DNA of 64,000 nt from Candidatus Woesearchaeota archaeon (GTDB lineage: Archaea; Nanobdellota; Nanobdellia; Woesearchaeales; GW2011-AR4), in assembly GCA_016181305.1 (NCBI GenBank), contig JACOZN010000013.1:1-64000 (forward strand), given 5' to 3'. Each line of letters begins with the position of its first letter. Position 1 is the stretch's first letter. Below, piece by piece: positions 10,097-20,088 of the stretch. A program made the translations under genes and the position numbers. Under the pieces are notes generated by a model that made no database searches, was not told the DNA's origin, and was given only the letters and a program-made list of their open reading frames with translations.

Positions 10097-12805
10097 TCAT
10101 TCAACCAAAATAGCCGCCTTTCCTGGCAATGACTGCCTTGCCTTTGCCTCTTTCGAGTTTTCTGCCACTATCACCTCAACTTTGCATTTGAACTCACTTT
10201 CATAGCCTGCAGATGCATCATTCAAGGCATGAAACTCAGCATCCTGGCTTAAAACGAGGTGAGGAATTTTTGTTTCATCGTTAAGAAGCCTTGGAGCCAA
10301 TTTGCTTATCTCCTGCCCGTAAACCTTTAAGTCGCCAGCTATCAATGCCTTTATTATTTCAGCAGTATTTCTTGTTTTTTTCATTTCAAGCTTCAGTTTT
10401 TCCGTGAAGTCACGCTTCCATTTTTCCGCAACAAACAGGGTGATTTTCCTAGGCTTGTCTATTTTTGCCAATTTTAAAATTTCAATCAAGTCCCTTCTTG
10501 TGTTTTCAACAAGCATTGCAACTGCTTCTGCCTTTTTGTCAATCTTGTTTTCATCATAGGCAGGCCATTGCTGCAATGATGCAAGCCCCTGCTCTTTTGC
10601 CATGTGCCATATTTCCTCGCTCAAATGGGGGGTAAAAGGCAGCATAAGCAAAGCAAGGCTTCTGATTGCCTCCCCAAAAACCTCTTTGCTCTTGTCCTTG
10701 TATTTTTGCAGAACATCAACATATTCCATTATTTTTCCAATCGCAAGGCTGAATTCAAAATTCTCAATATGTTCTGTCGCACCCTTTATCGTTAGGTGCA
10801 GCCTGCTTATTACATATTTGTCCTTGTCATTTAGTTTGTGCTCGTCAATAGGTTTATGGGAAATACTCTGGACGTTATCATTTATCAAATTATAAATTTT
10901 ATTTAAGAATCTAAACGAGCCATTGACGCCTTTGTCGCTCCATTCCAATTCTTTCTCAGGCAGCGCCGCAAACAAAATAAAAAGCCTTGCTGTGTCAGGG
11001 CCGTACTTCTCGTAGATTTCAGCAGGGTCTACAACATTTCCGAGCGACTTCGACATTTTTGCGCCGTCTTTTGTAACCATTCCCTGTGTTAGAAGCCTTG
11101 CAAACGGCTCGTCAATTGTTGCAAGTCCCAAATCCCTCAATGCTTTTGTGAAGAATCTTGCATAAAGCAAGTGCAAAATTGCATGCTCTATGCCCCCAAT
11201 GTACTGGTCAACTGGCATCCAGTATTCTGCCTTTTCCCTGTCAAAAGGCTCCTTTTCATATTTCGGGCTGCAATATCGCAAAAAGTACCACGAGCTGTCT
11301 ACAAATGTGTCCATTGTATCTGTATCCCTTTTTGCCTTGCCATGGCATTTCGGGCATTTTGCATTGACAAACTCGCTGCACGTCTCCAATGGATTGCCCT
11401 GCCCGGTGAATTTGCATTTTTCAGGCTTTGGAAGCTTTACAGGCAGTTCGTCATAAGGCACAGGCACAACGCCGCATTTACTGCAGTAGATTATCGGAAT
11501 AGGGGTTCCCCAATATCTCTGCCTTGAGATAAGCCAGTCGCGGAGCTTGTAATTAGTTTGTCTGACTGCAAAGCCTTTTTCTTCACAATATTCAACAATT
11601 TCTGGAATTACATCTCCTGAGCGTTTTCCAGAAAATTCTTCAGGCTCAGCAAGAATTCCATTTTCCATATCGGTATAACATTCCTCAAGTGCTTTCACTC
11701 TTTTCGCACGCTCTTTATCTTTTGGGAAAAGTACCGGTTTTAGACGGATATTGTATTTCTTCGCAAATCTGAAATCTCTTTCATCGTGTGCAGAACATTT
11801 TACAATCCCAGTACCGTAGTCTTTTAATGCAAAGCTTGCAACCCAAATCGGCAGTTCCCCATTTCCTACGGGGTCAATAATGCATCTCCCTGTAAAAATT
11901 CCTTCAACTTCTTTTTCTTCTTCCTTGTCTCTAGCAATTCTTTCCCTCATAATCTTTCCACAAAAATCCAAAATTTCCTTTTTATTTGAAACACCTTCAA
12001 GAAGTTTAGGCAGCAAAGGATGGTCAGGAGCTATTACAACAAAAGTGTCCGCTTTGAATGCAGCAAAATGAGCGTTAAAAGTCTGAATTTCCAGATTTGT
12101 TCCCTTAACCTGTGCCGTAAACAACAAGCCATAACTCTTCCCAATCCAGTTCTTCTGCATTGTCCTGACTCTTTCAGGCCAGTGCTCTAGCTTCTCTATG
12201 TCATTCAATAACTCTTCAGCATAATCCGTTATTTTGAAAAACCACTGCTCCAAAAAAGACTCTGTGACATCGCTTTGGCAGCGCCAGCATTTGCCTTCCA
12301 CAACCTGCTCGTTTGCAAGCACTGTATTGCAGCTTGGGCACCAGTTTGCAGCAGCCTTTTTCTTGTAAGCCAACCCTTTCTCGTAGAATTTCAGGAATAT
12401 CCACTGGTTCCATGTGTAGTAATTTTGCCACAGGCTTGCAACCTCCCTGTCCCAATCATAGCTGAATCCCATTTCCTTCTGCTGCCGCCTGATTGTATTC
12501 ATGTTGGTAATGGTCCATTTTTCAGGGTCAATGCCGTGCTTTATTGCAGCATTTTCCGCAGGCAGCCCAAACGCATCATAGCCCATCGGATAAAGAACAT
12601 TGAAGCCCTGCATTCGCTTGTACCTTGCCAATGCGTCTCCAATGGAGTAATTTCGCAAATGCCCCATATGCAGACGCTCGGAAGGATACGGGTACATCTC
12701 CAAGCAATAGAACTTCTTCTTTTTAGGGTCTTCCTTTACCTTAAAGATTTCTTTCTCTTCCCACTTTTTCTGCCATTTCCTGGCTATTTCCCTGAAATCT
12801 GCCAT
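10097..12805 (-). CDS. leuS: Leucyl-tRNA synthetase, bacterial-type
   Basis: [60 protein letters not shown]; bacterial-style HIGH region. Confidence 0.93.
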   Translation of the reverse strand: MADFREIARKWQKKWEEKEIFKVKEDPKKKKFYCLEMYPYPSERLHMGHLRNYSIGDALARYKRMQGFNVLYPMGYDAFGLPAENAAIKHGIDPEKWTITNMNTIRRQQKEMGFSYDWDREVASLWQNYYTWNQWIFLKFYEKGLAYKKKAAANWCPSCNTVLANEQVVEGKCWRCQSDVTESFLEQWFFKITDYAEELLNDIEKLEHWPERVRTMQKNWIGKSYGLLFTAQVKGTNLEIQTFNAHFAAFKADTFVVIAPDHPLLPKLLEGVSNKKEILDFCGKIMRERIARDKEEEKEVEGIFTGRCIIDPVGNGELPIWVASFALKDYGTGIVKCSAHDERDFRFAKKYNIRLKPVLFPKDKERAKRVKALEECYTDMENGILAEPEEFSGKRSGDVIPEIVEYCEEKGFAVRQTNYKLRDWLISRQRYWGTPIPIIYCSKCGVVPVPYDELPVKLPKPEKCKFTGQGNPLETCSEFVNAKCPKCHGKAKRDTDTMDTFVDSSWYFLRYCSPKYEKEPFDREKAEYWMPVDQYIGGIEHAILHLLYARFFTKALRDLGLATIDEPFARLLTQGMVTKDGAKMSKSLGNVVDPAEIYEKYGPDTARLFILFAALPEKELEWSDKGVNGSFRFLNKIYNLINDNVQSISHKPIDEHKLNDKDKYVISRLHLTIKGATEHIENFEFSLAIGKIMEYVDVLQKYKDKSKEVFGEAIRSLALLMLPFTPHLSEEIWHMAKEQGLASLQQWPAYDENKIDKKAEAVAMLVENTRRDLIEILKLAKIDKPRKITLFVAEKWKRDFTEKLKLEMKKTRNTAEIIKALIAGDLKVYGQEISKLAPRLLNDETKIPHLVLSQDAEFHALNDASAGYESEFKCKVEVIVAENSKEAKARQSLPGKAAILVE

Positions 12806-12853
12806 AAAGAATGAGTTTTGCAGGCAGATTTTTAAAGATTTTGCAAATAATTA

Positions 12854-13444
12854 TCAAAATCCCTTTCTCTTTCTCAAATACTCAACCAGCTTTTCATTAA
12901 TTATCAACTTTTTCCCATCAACAGCATACCTAAAAGGCAAACTTACGCTTTCATTCTCATTTATTTCTATCTCCAATTCATCTGCAAACTTGAAGTCACT
13001 TAATTTTTTGCCGTCCAAAATCTTCCTTGCAATATAAACTGCTGTGTCAGTCGGCATCTGCCTACTGCCAAGGCTTCTTGATTCAAATTTTATTTTACGT
13101 TTTTTTAGGCTCTTAATCAAAATATTTGTCCTGTTTTTTGCAGGGTTGTCGCCAAGAATGCCGCCGAAAACAAAATATTCGAAGTTATTTTTGTCATTTG
13201 CCGCTAATGCCTTTCCAGCATATTGTGATAAAACACAAATCCCATCAAATCCCAGTTCAGAAACACTTTTATCATGAACAGTTCCGTATTTTTTTAGTTT
13301 TTTTGCATATTTTTTGCTAATGTTAGTGAATATTATACCCCCTTTGCCAACAATTTCAGAAATATGCCCGTATTCTATCAAACACCATTGGTAAAGTTCA
13401 GGTTCAAGATGCTCAATGACAAATTTCATACCAAGAAAAAACAA
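12854..13444 (-). CDS. SPOUT methyltransferase, Sfm1-like (DUF431 type)
   Basis: FVIEHLEPELYQWCLIEYGHI; YFVFGGILGDNPAKNRTN; LGSRQMPTDTAVYIARKI, resembles yeast Sfm1. Confidence 0.8.
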   Translation of the reverse strand: MFFLGMKFVIEHLEPELYQWCLIEYGHISEIVGKGGIIFTNISKKYAKKLKKYGTVHDKSVSELGFDGICVLSQYAGKALAANDKNNFEYFVFGGILGDNPAKNRTNILIKSLKKRKIKFESRSLGSRQMPTDTAVYIARKILDGKKLSDFKFADELEIEINENESVSLPFRYAVDGKKLIINEKLVEYLRKRKGF

Positions 13445-13445
13445 T

Positions 13446-13643
13446 TCAAAACTTCTTGAACTGCGCTGCAGTGTCTATCAAATCAACATGCCCCAAAAAC
13501 ATCGCCCTGCAGCAATACCTTTGCAGCCCCAAATCGTCCATGACTTTCTTTCTTTCCTCGCCTTTATTGACTCTCTCCTGGAAAGCCTCCCACAAATGCG
13601 CTATCGGCTTGCCGCAGCTCCAGCATCTTATTGGAATTATCAT
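13446..13643 (-). CDS. rpoN: DNA-directed RNA polymerase subunit N (Rpo10)
   Basis: MIIPIRCWSCGKPIAHLWEAF...LGLQRYCCRAMFLGHVDLID. Confidence 0.95.
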   Translation of the reverse strand: MIIPIRCWSCGKPIAHLWEAFQERVNKGEERKKVMDDLGLQRYCCRAMFLGHVDLIDTAAQFKKF

Positions 13644-13653
13644 TTTTGCCTCC

Positions 13654-14079
13654 TCACCTGTACGACTTTTGCACTTTGCTTCTTGCCTGCCCATGCCTGT
13701 TTGGCTTTGCAGGCTCTTTTCTTCTGACGTCTGCAACCAGCAAATTCCTGTCATAATTCAAAAATGTCTCCTTAAGCTTGTCACTCTTTGTGAAATCAAC
13801 CAATGCCTTTGCTATTGCCAGCCTTGACGCTTCTGCCTGGCTTGTTATGCCGCCTCCGGCAACATCAATTTCTATGTCGACTTTGTTTGCAACATCGCCT
13901 GCCAATATCAGCGGCTCCCTTAACTTAAGCCTTGACATCCTGGGATGGACAAAATCTATTGGAATGCTGTTAACCCTCACTATGCCGCTGCCCTGCCTAA
14001 GCGTGGCTCTTGCAATTGCCCTCTTCCTTTTTCCTGATGCGTGCACGTTTTTCGTCATCTGCCACCTATTGCTTTGCAT
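13654..14079 (-). CDS. rps9: Ribosomal protein uS9
   Basis: SGKRKRAIARATLRQGSGIVRVN...RREPAKPNRHGQARSKVQKSYR-like C-terminus. Confidence 0.95.
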   Translation of the reverse strand: MQSNRWQMTKNVHASGKRKRAIARATLRQGSGIVRVNSIPIDFVHPRMSRLKLREPLILAGDVANKVDIEIDVAGGGITSQAEASRLAIAKALVDFTKSDKLKETFLNYDRNLLVADVRRKEPAKPNRHGQARSKVQKSYR

Positions 14080-14468
14080 ATTTCCTTTACCCTTACATAA
14101 TCCACTGACTGCAGCCTTTCCATGCCTGCGCCCTCAATTTTAAATGGCTTTTCATTCCTCAAGCTTTCAGGCGTGCCTATGTGGCATTTTATATTTTTAA
14201 AAACGTCCCTGCCCTTGCTTCTCTTGAACGGGAGCATGCCCCTTATGGTTCTTCTTACAAACATGTCGGGCCTTCTGTAGAGGTAAGGGCCCTTTCCCGG
14301 CGCTTTCCTGTCTATCCTTCTTATATACTGCTGAAGCACTGCCTGCTTTTTGCCGCTTACAACGCTTTCCTCGCAGTTAACTATCTCTATCCTGTTGCCA
14401 AGCAAAGCCTGCTTTGCCGCATAGCTGCCCAGCCTTCCCAAAATCATGTCTTTAGCGTCGATAATCAT
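14055..14468 (-). CDS. rpl13: Ribosomal protein uL13
   Basis: IIDAKDMILGRLGSYAAKQALLGNRIEIVNCE...FVRRTIRGMLPFKRSKGRD. Confidence 0.95.
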   Translation of the reverse strand: MIIDAKDMILGRLGSYAAKQALLGNRIEIVNCEESVVSGKKQAVLQQYIRRIDRKAPGKGPYLYRRPDMFVRRTIRGMLPFKRSKGRDVFKNIKCHIGTPESLRNEKPFKIEGAGMERLQSVDYVRVKEICKAIGGR

Positions 14469-14471
14469 TTG

Positions 14472-14834
14472 CTACCCTATTATTTTTATGCCCTTTCCGG
14501 TGGGGTTTTCCCTGCTTAGCTCGAGCAAAGGCACAATCTTTGCACCGGCTTTTTGAATCTTTTCCTTAGCGCCGCCTGAAAACTGGAACGCCGAGATTGT
14601 AAGCTTGTGCTCAAGGCTGCCTGCTCCAAGCACCTTGCCGGGAACAACAATCACTTCGTTCTCTTTTGTGGAGCGGTTCAGATTGGAGAGGTTCACAACT
14701 CTCCTCTGCCTTGTAGGCTTCTCCAAATCATTCGCAATTCTCTTCCAGATGCCTGCGCCCTGCCCGCTGCTTTTCTTCTTCAGCTCTAAGATAAGCTGCA
14801 GTAAAATCTGGTTTGTCGGTCCTGTTCTTTTCAT
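14472..14834 (-). CDS. rpl18e: Ribosomal protein eL18
   Basis: MKRTGPTNQILLQLILELKKKS...VVVPGKVLGAGSLEHKLTISAFQFS. Confidence 0.92.
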   Translation of the reverse strand: MKRTGPTNQILLQLILELKKKSSGQGAGIWKRIANDLEKPTRQRRVVNLSNLNRSTKENEVIVVPGKVLGAGSLEHKLTISAFQFSGGAKEKIQKAGAKIVPLLELSRENPTGKGIKIIG

Positions 14835-14859
14835 TTTGTTATTAATTTTTTTATTGCAA

Positions 14860-14972
14860 TGCGGGGGAAGGGATTCGAACCCTCGCACCCACTTAGGGAC
14901 TAGCACCTCAAGCTAGCGCATGAAGTCTGAAAGCAAAAATGCCTTCAATTGACCAGGCTCTGCCACCCCCGC
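14860..14972 (-). tRNA. tRNA-Leu(GAG) with putative ~27 nt D-loop intron
   Basis: Acceptor GCGGGGG/CCCCCGC; anticodon arm CTAGC-TTGAGGT-GCTAG; T-arm GAGGGTTCGAATCCCTT; extra TGAAGGCATTTTTGCTTTCAGACTTCA between D-loop and TGC. Confidence 0.85.
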
Positions 14973-15035
14973 GAGTTATACGAGCGGGTTCCCGAACTTT
15001 AGTGAGAATACCCGCATTCATGATTTTCAGCGGGA

Positions 15036-15833
15036 CTATTTGGCTTTCTTCAGCTCCTCCACAAACTCGTCAAGCTGCTCGTCAAGAATGTCAACTGCCT
15101 TGTTGACAATCTCCTTGCAGCTCAGCTGCCCGAATGATTCTATATAAAAAACAAAGTCCGTGTCGCTTGCAGCAACTTTGACGTTTTTATCTATCTCTGA
15201 AAAGTCCATTGACAAGTCGGATTCCAAAACCCTGTCTTTGTTGACTACAAGCTTCCTGTCTTTTATTTCAAATATATTGTTGTGGTCTACCTCTATTATG
15301 GCTTCCGGGTTTTTAACCTCGCCTGTTATTTCCACCACTGGCTTATACTTGTAATACGCATGGCACGGGCTCCATTTAATGTGGGATTTTCCTGTGCCCA
15401 AAACTGCAGTAGCTTCAAGTTCCAAAGTCTGGCCTTTCAGCAGCTTCACAATGGGCATGTCGCCATAAACGGGCTTTACAGCCGGGTCTTTGCTTTTCAG
15501 CTCGGATGCGTAGACTGTTCCGGAGCCTTTTGTGGCCCTTAGCACAAGCTTCAGCTGGCACCTGTTGCAGCCCTTCCCTTCGCATTTGCATTTTTCCGGA
15601 ATGTTGTATGACTTCAAGTCGGTTTTAAGCGGAATCAGCCCAAGCCTGTGGGCAATTATCTCGTCATAGAGTATTGAGTTGTTCTTTACGAATTCAACAT
15701 CTTCAATTGCCATTGCAGGGACTTCGTCTATCATAATCCTTCTCAAAGTGTTTGCGTAAACAGGATTTGAGTCTTTCAAAATAAAAGAAATTTTGCCCTG
15801 TTCTTTGCTGTTTTCCAAAACCCTGATTTCCAT
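15036..15833 (-). CDS. rpoD: DNA-directed RNA polymerase subunit D (Rpo3)
   Basis: ANTLRRIMIDEVPAMAIEDVEFVKNNSILYDEIIAHRLGLIPLKTD. Confidence 0.95.
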   Translation of the reverse strand: MEIRVLENSKEQGKISFILKDSNPVYANTLRRIMIDEVPAMAIEDVEFVKNNSILYDEIIAHRLGLIPLKTDLKSYNIPEKCKCEGKGCNRCQLKLVLRATKGSGTVYASELKSKDPAVKPVYGDMPIVKLLKGQTLELEATAVLGTGKSHIKWSPCHAYYKYKPVVEITGEVKNPEAIIEVDHNNIFEIKDRKLVVNKDRVLESDLSMDFSEIDKNVKVAASDTDFVFYIESFGQLSCKEIVNKAVDILDEQLDEFVEELKKAK

Positions 15834-16232
15834 TTAAACCCTCCTTCCCCTTTTGCCCCCTTTTTTCCTGCACCCGTCATGCGGCAGAGGGGTAACCTCT
15901 TCTATAATGCCGATTTTCAGCCCCATCCTTGACAACGCCCTTATTGCAGCCTGAGCTCCGGGTCCGGGGCTTGTAGGCCCGTTATGCCCTCCTGGAGCCT
16001 TTATTTTTACATGTATTCCTGTGACTCCATTGTCCATGGCAGTCTCGGCAGCTTTTTTTGCAGCTATCATCGCAGCCGTGGGCGAACCTTCCATTCTGTC
16101 TGCTTTCACGACCATCCCGCCTGAGCCGACTGCCAATGTTTCAGTTCCTGTTATATCTGTGATATGGATAATTGTATTGTTGTATGATGCGTAAATGTGC
16201 GCTATCCCCCACCTTTGCTGCCTTTGTTCCAT
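15834..16232 (-). CDS. rps11: Ribosomal protein uS11
   Basis: [21 protein letters not shown]...[16 protein letters not shown]...[18 protein letters not shown]. Confidence 0.96.
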   Translation of the reverse strand: MEQRQQRWGIAHIYASYNNTIIHITDITGTETLAVGSGGMVVKADRMEGSPTAAMIAAKKAAETAMDNGVTGIHVKIKAPGGHNGPTSPGPGAQAAIRALSRMGLKIGIIEEVTPLPHDGCRKKGGKRGRRV

Positions 16233-16233
16233 A

Positions 16234-16761
16234 TTATTCCGCCTTTAGATTCCCGTGCTTTTGCTCCTTTGCCACAATCTGCAGGCTTATAGGGTGCACA
16301 AGCCTTATTTCCGGCTCTTCATTTATTGAGACCAAGTAGCTCGGGGTTGTTATTTTCCTGCTGCCGACTGCTATATGCTCATGCGTTATGAACTGCCTTG
16401 CCTGCAGCATTGTTGACGCCATCTGCTTCCTGCAAACCAGCGTCTGCAGCCTTCTCTCAAGCAAGTCCTTCAGCGTGAGGTTTAATACCTCCTCGATTTT
16501 CGAGTCTTTCTTTACCAATCCCATGGCATAAAGCCTCTGGAGCAGCTGGACTTTCTCCTTTTCGGACTGGGAGGTCCTTTCACCTATAATTGTTTTGGCC
16601 CTGTGGAGAAATTTCTTCAGCATCGAGTCCATCTTCCAGATTTCATATTTTCGCCTCAGGCCATACTGCTTTAATATTCCCCTTTCTGCCTCAATCCTTT
16701 CCTTCTGCCACGGGTGCCCTGGCTTTGAAAATTTCTTCCTTTGCCTTTTTGGATCTCCCAT
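16234..16761 (-). CDS. rps4: Ribosomal protein uS4
   Basis: [70 protein letters not shown]. Confidence 0.96.
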   Translation of the reverse strand: MGDPKRQRKKFSKPGHPWQKERIEAERGILKQYGLRRKYEIWKMDSMLKKFLHRAKTIIGERTSQSEKEKVQLLQRLYAMGLVKKDSKIEEVLNLTLKDLLERRLQTLVCRKQMASTMLQARQFITHEHIAVGSRKITTPSYLVSINEEPEIRLVHPISLQIVAKEQKHGNLKAE

Positions 16762-16778
16762 TTTAAACCATTATACCA

Positions 16779-17264
16779 TTAGACTTTGCCGGCTTTTGCG
16801 CCTTCTTTTCTCTTGACTCCGAGAACCTTGCCCTTGTTTTTCCTGAAGTTTGATTTTGTCCTCTGGCCGCGTACAGGCAAGCCAAGCGAGTGCCTTACTC
16901 CTTTGTAGGACTTTATCTTCTTCATCATTTTTATGTCATTATCCTGCGTAAATGTGAGGCTTGTACCTGTCAAGTGCCTGTCTGTGTTGTCTTCAGGGTC
17001 CCTTTTCCTGTTGAAAAGCCATGCCGGAATCCTGAACTTTGAAGGCTCCTTTATGATGTCGTCTATCATGGCAGCTTCCTGCTCTGTCAAATACCCTGTC
17101 TTTCTGGTTTTTTCAATTTTGGCTGTATTGCATATGGCATTGGAGAACATGAAGCTTATGCCCTTTATCTTTGTCAGGGAATGATAGACTGACTTGTTTC
17201 CGTCTAGGTCTGTGTTTGCAATCCTTACAAAATATTTCAGTTCCTGCTTTGGTTGTTCTGTCAT
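16779..17264 (-). CDS. rps13: Ribosomal protein uS13
   Basis: FVRIANTDLDGNKSVYHSLTKIKGI; KGVRHSLGLPVRGQRTKSNFRKNKG. Confidence 0.95.
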   Translation of the reverse strand: MTEQPKQELKYFVRIANTDLDGNKSVYHSLTKIKGISFMFSNAICNTAKIEKTRKTGYLTEQEAAMIDDIIKEPSKFRIPAWLFNRKRDPEDNTDRHLTGTSLTFTQDNDIKMMKKIKSYKGVRHSLGLPVRGQRTKSNFRKNKGKVLGVKRKEGAKAGKV

Positions 17265-17396
17265 GATGGAAATAGCCGAGAATAAAGCGTTATGTGTTTA
17301 AAAACCCTAGAAACGCTCTTGTCGAACTCGGGCTGATGAAGAACGGGATATTATGGCTATTTAAAAAGGTTACTGATTTTTTGCCTTTTGCCTAGG

Positions 17397-17461
17397 CCTG
17401 GATTTTGGAATCCGAAGATTCTTGTAAGCAACACATGCCGAAGCATGCATCACCTCCCAGG
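17397..17461 (-). ncRNA. Candidate structured RNA with two cUUCGg hairpins
   Basis: Minus strand: CCTGG..GATGCATGC-TTCG-GCATGTGTT..GAATC-TTCG-GATTC..CCAGG; TATA-like ATAAATTTATAAGAC ~30-50 nt upstream. Confidence 0.4.
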
Positions 17462-17555
17462 ATGCCCCAAAAAGCAATAAAATGTAATATTCAATGTCTT
17501 ATAAATTTATTCAATGCAAAACCTTTAAAACCCTGCTTTTAATCCTAGTTTAGAT

Positions 17556-17741
17556 GACTGCGGTAGTTTAATGGCAGAATAAGCGGCTGTGGAGCAACCT
17601 TTTCTTTTGCAAAGAAAAGCTTGACCAAAAGAAAGGCACTCACGAGGTGGTGGGGTAAACCCCACTGGGATTAAGCATTACTTCATGATGGGAAGGTTGT
17701 GTAGAGCCCGCTTGGCGCGAGTTCGATTCTCGCCCGCGGTC
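17556..17741 (+). tRNA. tRNA-His(GTG) with putative ~114 nt intron at 37/38
   Basis: G-1:C73, acceptor ACTGCGG/CCGCGGT, anticodon stem AGCGG/CCGCT with loop CTGTGG-, T-arm GCGAGTTCGATTCTCGC; inserted segment ~17593-17706. Confidence 0.88.
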
Positions 17742-17763
17742 CCTTTATCAAAAGGGAAAGCCA

Positions 17764-18150
17764 ATGCCAAAAACAGAAGACGAGTGGAAAAAGAAGCTGA
17801 CTCCAGAGCAATTTCATGTCCTGAGGGAGAAAGGCACAGAGCCGGCTTTCACAGGCAAATACTGCAAGAACAAGGGAAAGGGCACATATGTATGCGCCGG
17901 ATGCGGAGCTGAATTATTCTCGTCTGACACAAAGTTTGAGTCTGGCACGGGATGGCCAAGCTTTTACGCGCCAATGGCAAAAGACAGCATAGAAGAGAAG
18001 AAGGATTTTTCTCATGGAATGATGAGGGCAGAGGTGTTGTGCAAGAAATGCAAGGGGCATCTCGGGCACGTGTTTAATGACGGGCCAAAGCCAACAGGAT
18101 TGAGATACTGCATGAATTCTGCAGCATTGGGTTTCAGGAAGCCAAAATAA
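17764..18150 (+). CDS. msrB: Peptide-methionine (R)-S-oxide reductase
   Basis: [31 protein letters not shown]...[30 protein letters not shown]. Confidence 0.97.
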   Translation: MPKTEDEWKKKLTPEQFHVLREKGTEPAFTGKYCKNKGKGTYVCAGCGAELFSSDTKFESGTGWPSFYAPMAKDSIEEKKDFSHGMMRAEVLCKKCKGHLGHVFNDGPKPTGLRYCMNSAALGFRKPK

Positions 18151-18153
18151 CTG

Positions 18154-18669
18154 CTATTCCTTTGCGTAATATTCTATCTTCAGCACAAACCTGTAAACTA
18201 TATACGGCAGGACAAAGGAAACGGAATAAACCAAGGCAATAACTATCGAGTTATGCAGATTTGCCAGGCTTAATTTTGACATCAAGTTGTTTGACATATT
18301 TGATATGACAAAGGCATTTGCCAATGCAATTAACGGTATCAGGACGGCCAGAAGCAAATGATGCTTTTTCTCAAGGTGCTCTATGCTTCTTATTACAAGC
18401 TCGAACAACAAGCCAAAAACAATGCCCAAAACCATAAGCACAAGATAAAGAAATGCGCCGTTTAAGGCCACCAGTACAGGAATCAACGCAATTGAGATTG
18501 CGAAGTTTGCGGTGATTATAACGGCAAGAAGCACCCAGTAAATACGCTCTTCCAGAAACTTTATATCGTGCGGCTTGTTTTGCTTGGCGTCCCGTATAAT
18601 CCCGACTGCCCTGACAATCTCTTTTTTTCGCCACCCCTTTTTTTCAAGCCTTTTTACAAGGTTTTCCAT
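18154..18669 (-). CDS. Hypothetical multi-TM protein
   Basis: 171 aa, about four hydrophobic segments. Confidence 0.6.
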   Translation of the reverse strand: MENLVKRLEKKGWRKKEIVRAVGIIRDAKQNKPHDIKFLEERIYWVLLAVIITANFAISIALIPVLVALNGAFLYLVLMVLGIVFGLLFELVIRSIEHLEKKHHLLLAVLIPLIALANAFVISNMSNNLMSKLSLANLHNSIVIALVYSVSFVLPYIVYRFVLKIEYYAKE

Positions 18670-18675
18670 GCTTTG

Positions 18676-19146
18676 CTAGTGCTCTTCCTTCTCCTCATTT
18701 ATTTCCTTTTTGACAAAAGCTATGAAGCTTCTTGTCTTCTCGTAGTATTCTTTCAAAATGTCTATGCTTACCTCGACAATCTCGCCTTTGTCGATTGTCG
18801 CAATCATTGTGACGTGCCTTCTGAACTCCTCCCTTTTTGTGTACTCTGCCTTGCTGAGCTTCCTGAGCCTCATATAAAAATTAATGTAGTCAATCAGCTC
18901 CGCATTGTCAGGAAAAGTTTTTCTGAGCAAGTCGCATCTCAGCCCCTGGTTTGCCGGAATGTTCGCCACAAGCTTTTTTTCCTTTGCGTACTTCAGCAGC
19001 GCCTCAATCCCAAAGCCGATGCAGTTTATCAGCCTGTCAATGACATGCTTTATGACATCTACTGTCCTGGTGTATTTCAGGCTTACCCAGAATAAATGGT
19101 CAACCCTTTTCAACTCCTGAACTGCCTCGTCAAATGACTCCTTCAT
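18676..19146 (-). CDS. Hypothetical helical protein
   Basis: 156 aa ORF in operon-like arrangement. Confidence 0.6.
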   Translation of the reverse strand: MKESFDEAVQELKRVDHLFWVSLKYTRTVDVIKHVIDRLINCIGFGIEALLKYAKEKKLVANIPANQGLRCDLLRKTFPDNAELIDYINFYMRLRKLSKAEYTKREEFRRHVTMIATIDKGEIVEVSIDILKEYYEKTRSFIAFVKKEINEEKEEH

Positions 19147-19160
19147 AGAACATCCAAAAA

Positions 19161-19502
19161 TTATTTGTTTTGTATTTTTAATATCGCCTTTGCCAGATTG
19201 CCGTTATTGCTCTGCAAGGCCTCCAATGCCTCATTTTTTGTGCAGTTGGTTTGCTCCATAACTGTTGCCAAGTCGTCTTCGTCTATCTCCGGTGTTTCAT
19301 TCTTTTCAATTTCCGTTATATCGCCAACGACCTGAAATGTTTCCTGCCCCATCATGTTGACTTTGCTTACACGGGGGTTTTTAATGACAAAGTCCTTTTC
19401 GGCTGTTTTAATGATGACGAGCTCTGCATCGATTTCTTCCTGCCTGATGCCTAGCCTTTTCATCGCCTTCTGCATCTCCCTCGGGTTCATTCCAGGAAAC
19501 AT
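19161..19502 (-). CDS. nac: Nascent polypeptide-associated complex protein (alpha NAC, UBA at C-terminus)
   Basis: FPGMNPREMQKAMKRLGI; VSKVNMMGQETFQVVGD; C-terminal UBA-like CTKNEALEALQSNNGNLAKAI. Confidence 0.92.
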   Translation of the reverse strand: MFPGMNPREMQKAMKRLGIRQEEIDAELVIIKTAEKDFVIKNPRVSKVNMMGQETFQVVGDITEIEKNETPEIDEDDLATVMEQTNCTKNEALEALQSNNGNLAKAILKIQNK

Positions 19503-19506
19503 TATC

Positions 19507-19683
19507 TCACCTTATTCCAAGCAGCCTGTTGCCGTAAGAGTAGAGAAGCAGCATTATGACAATGACGACAACACACAGCACTATTATGTGCCCGGGCTTG
19601 AACTTAATCTTGCTCTTGTACTCGTCAAAATATCGCACTAAGCCGCCCATTCCCGAGGGCATTGAAATCCTGTCTTGGGCCAT
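19507..19683 (-). CDS. secG: Preprotein translocase subunit Sec61-beta/SecG (58 aa, absent from the ORF track)
   Basis: MAQDRISMPSGMGGLVRYFDEYKSKIKFKPGHIIVLCVVVIVIMLLLYSYGNRLLGIR*. Confidence 0.9.
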   Translation of the reverse strand: MAQDRISMPSGMGGLVRYFDEYKSKIKFKPGHIIVLCVVVIVIMLLLYSYGNRLLGIR

Positions 19684-19718
19684 TTTTAATCACTACAAAT
19701 TCCAGTTTATAAATTAAA

Positions 19719-20059
19719 GCTGCAGGGCTTGAATAAGCCGCCTTTTGTCAGGCCCCGAGTGTGACATGAAAATCACGACAGCCTGCCTTAGCATTAAACT
19801 AAGCGTCTTTTAAGACTTGCACCAGCCAGGGCTCACCGTTTCACCCATGCTGCAAAAACGTCAGTTGGTTAGCTCGATTCCCTCGCAGGAACCTTCACAA
19901 ATTTCATCCTTAATTGCAGCGGTCTCGTTTCTGAGTGGTTGCCCCCTATTGCTAGGGCTCGCTTCCGCGAGTGGCTCTGATCAGTCAGCAAGCCTTTGAG
20001 GCTTGAGTGGGCGGACTTTCCTCAGTTGCAAAAACCGAAGCTAAGTACAAACCCTGCTT
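19719..20059 (-). ncRNA. rnpB: RNase P RNA
   Basis: Minus strand CTGAGGAAAGTCCGCCCAC signature near the 5' end; terminal pairing GCAGGG/CCCTGC; structured intergenic region. Confidence 0.9.
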
Positions 20060-20088
20060 ATTATAGAATGAAAAGTGTATATATAAAA

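Noticed and set aside
17326-17378. C/D-box sRNA (ctgatga ... actga)
   Set aside because: C and D boxes are plausible but no C'/D' pair and the span overlaps likely promoter sequence (ctatttaaaaagg).
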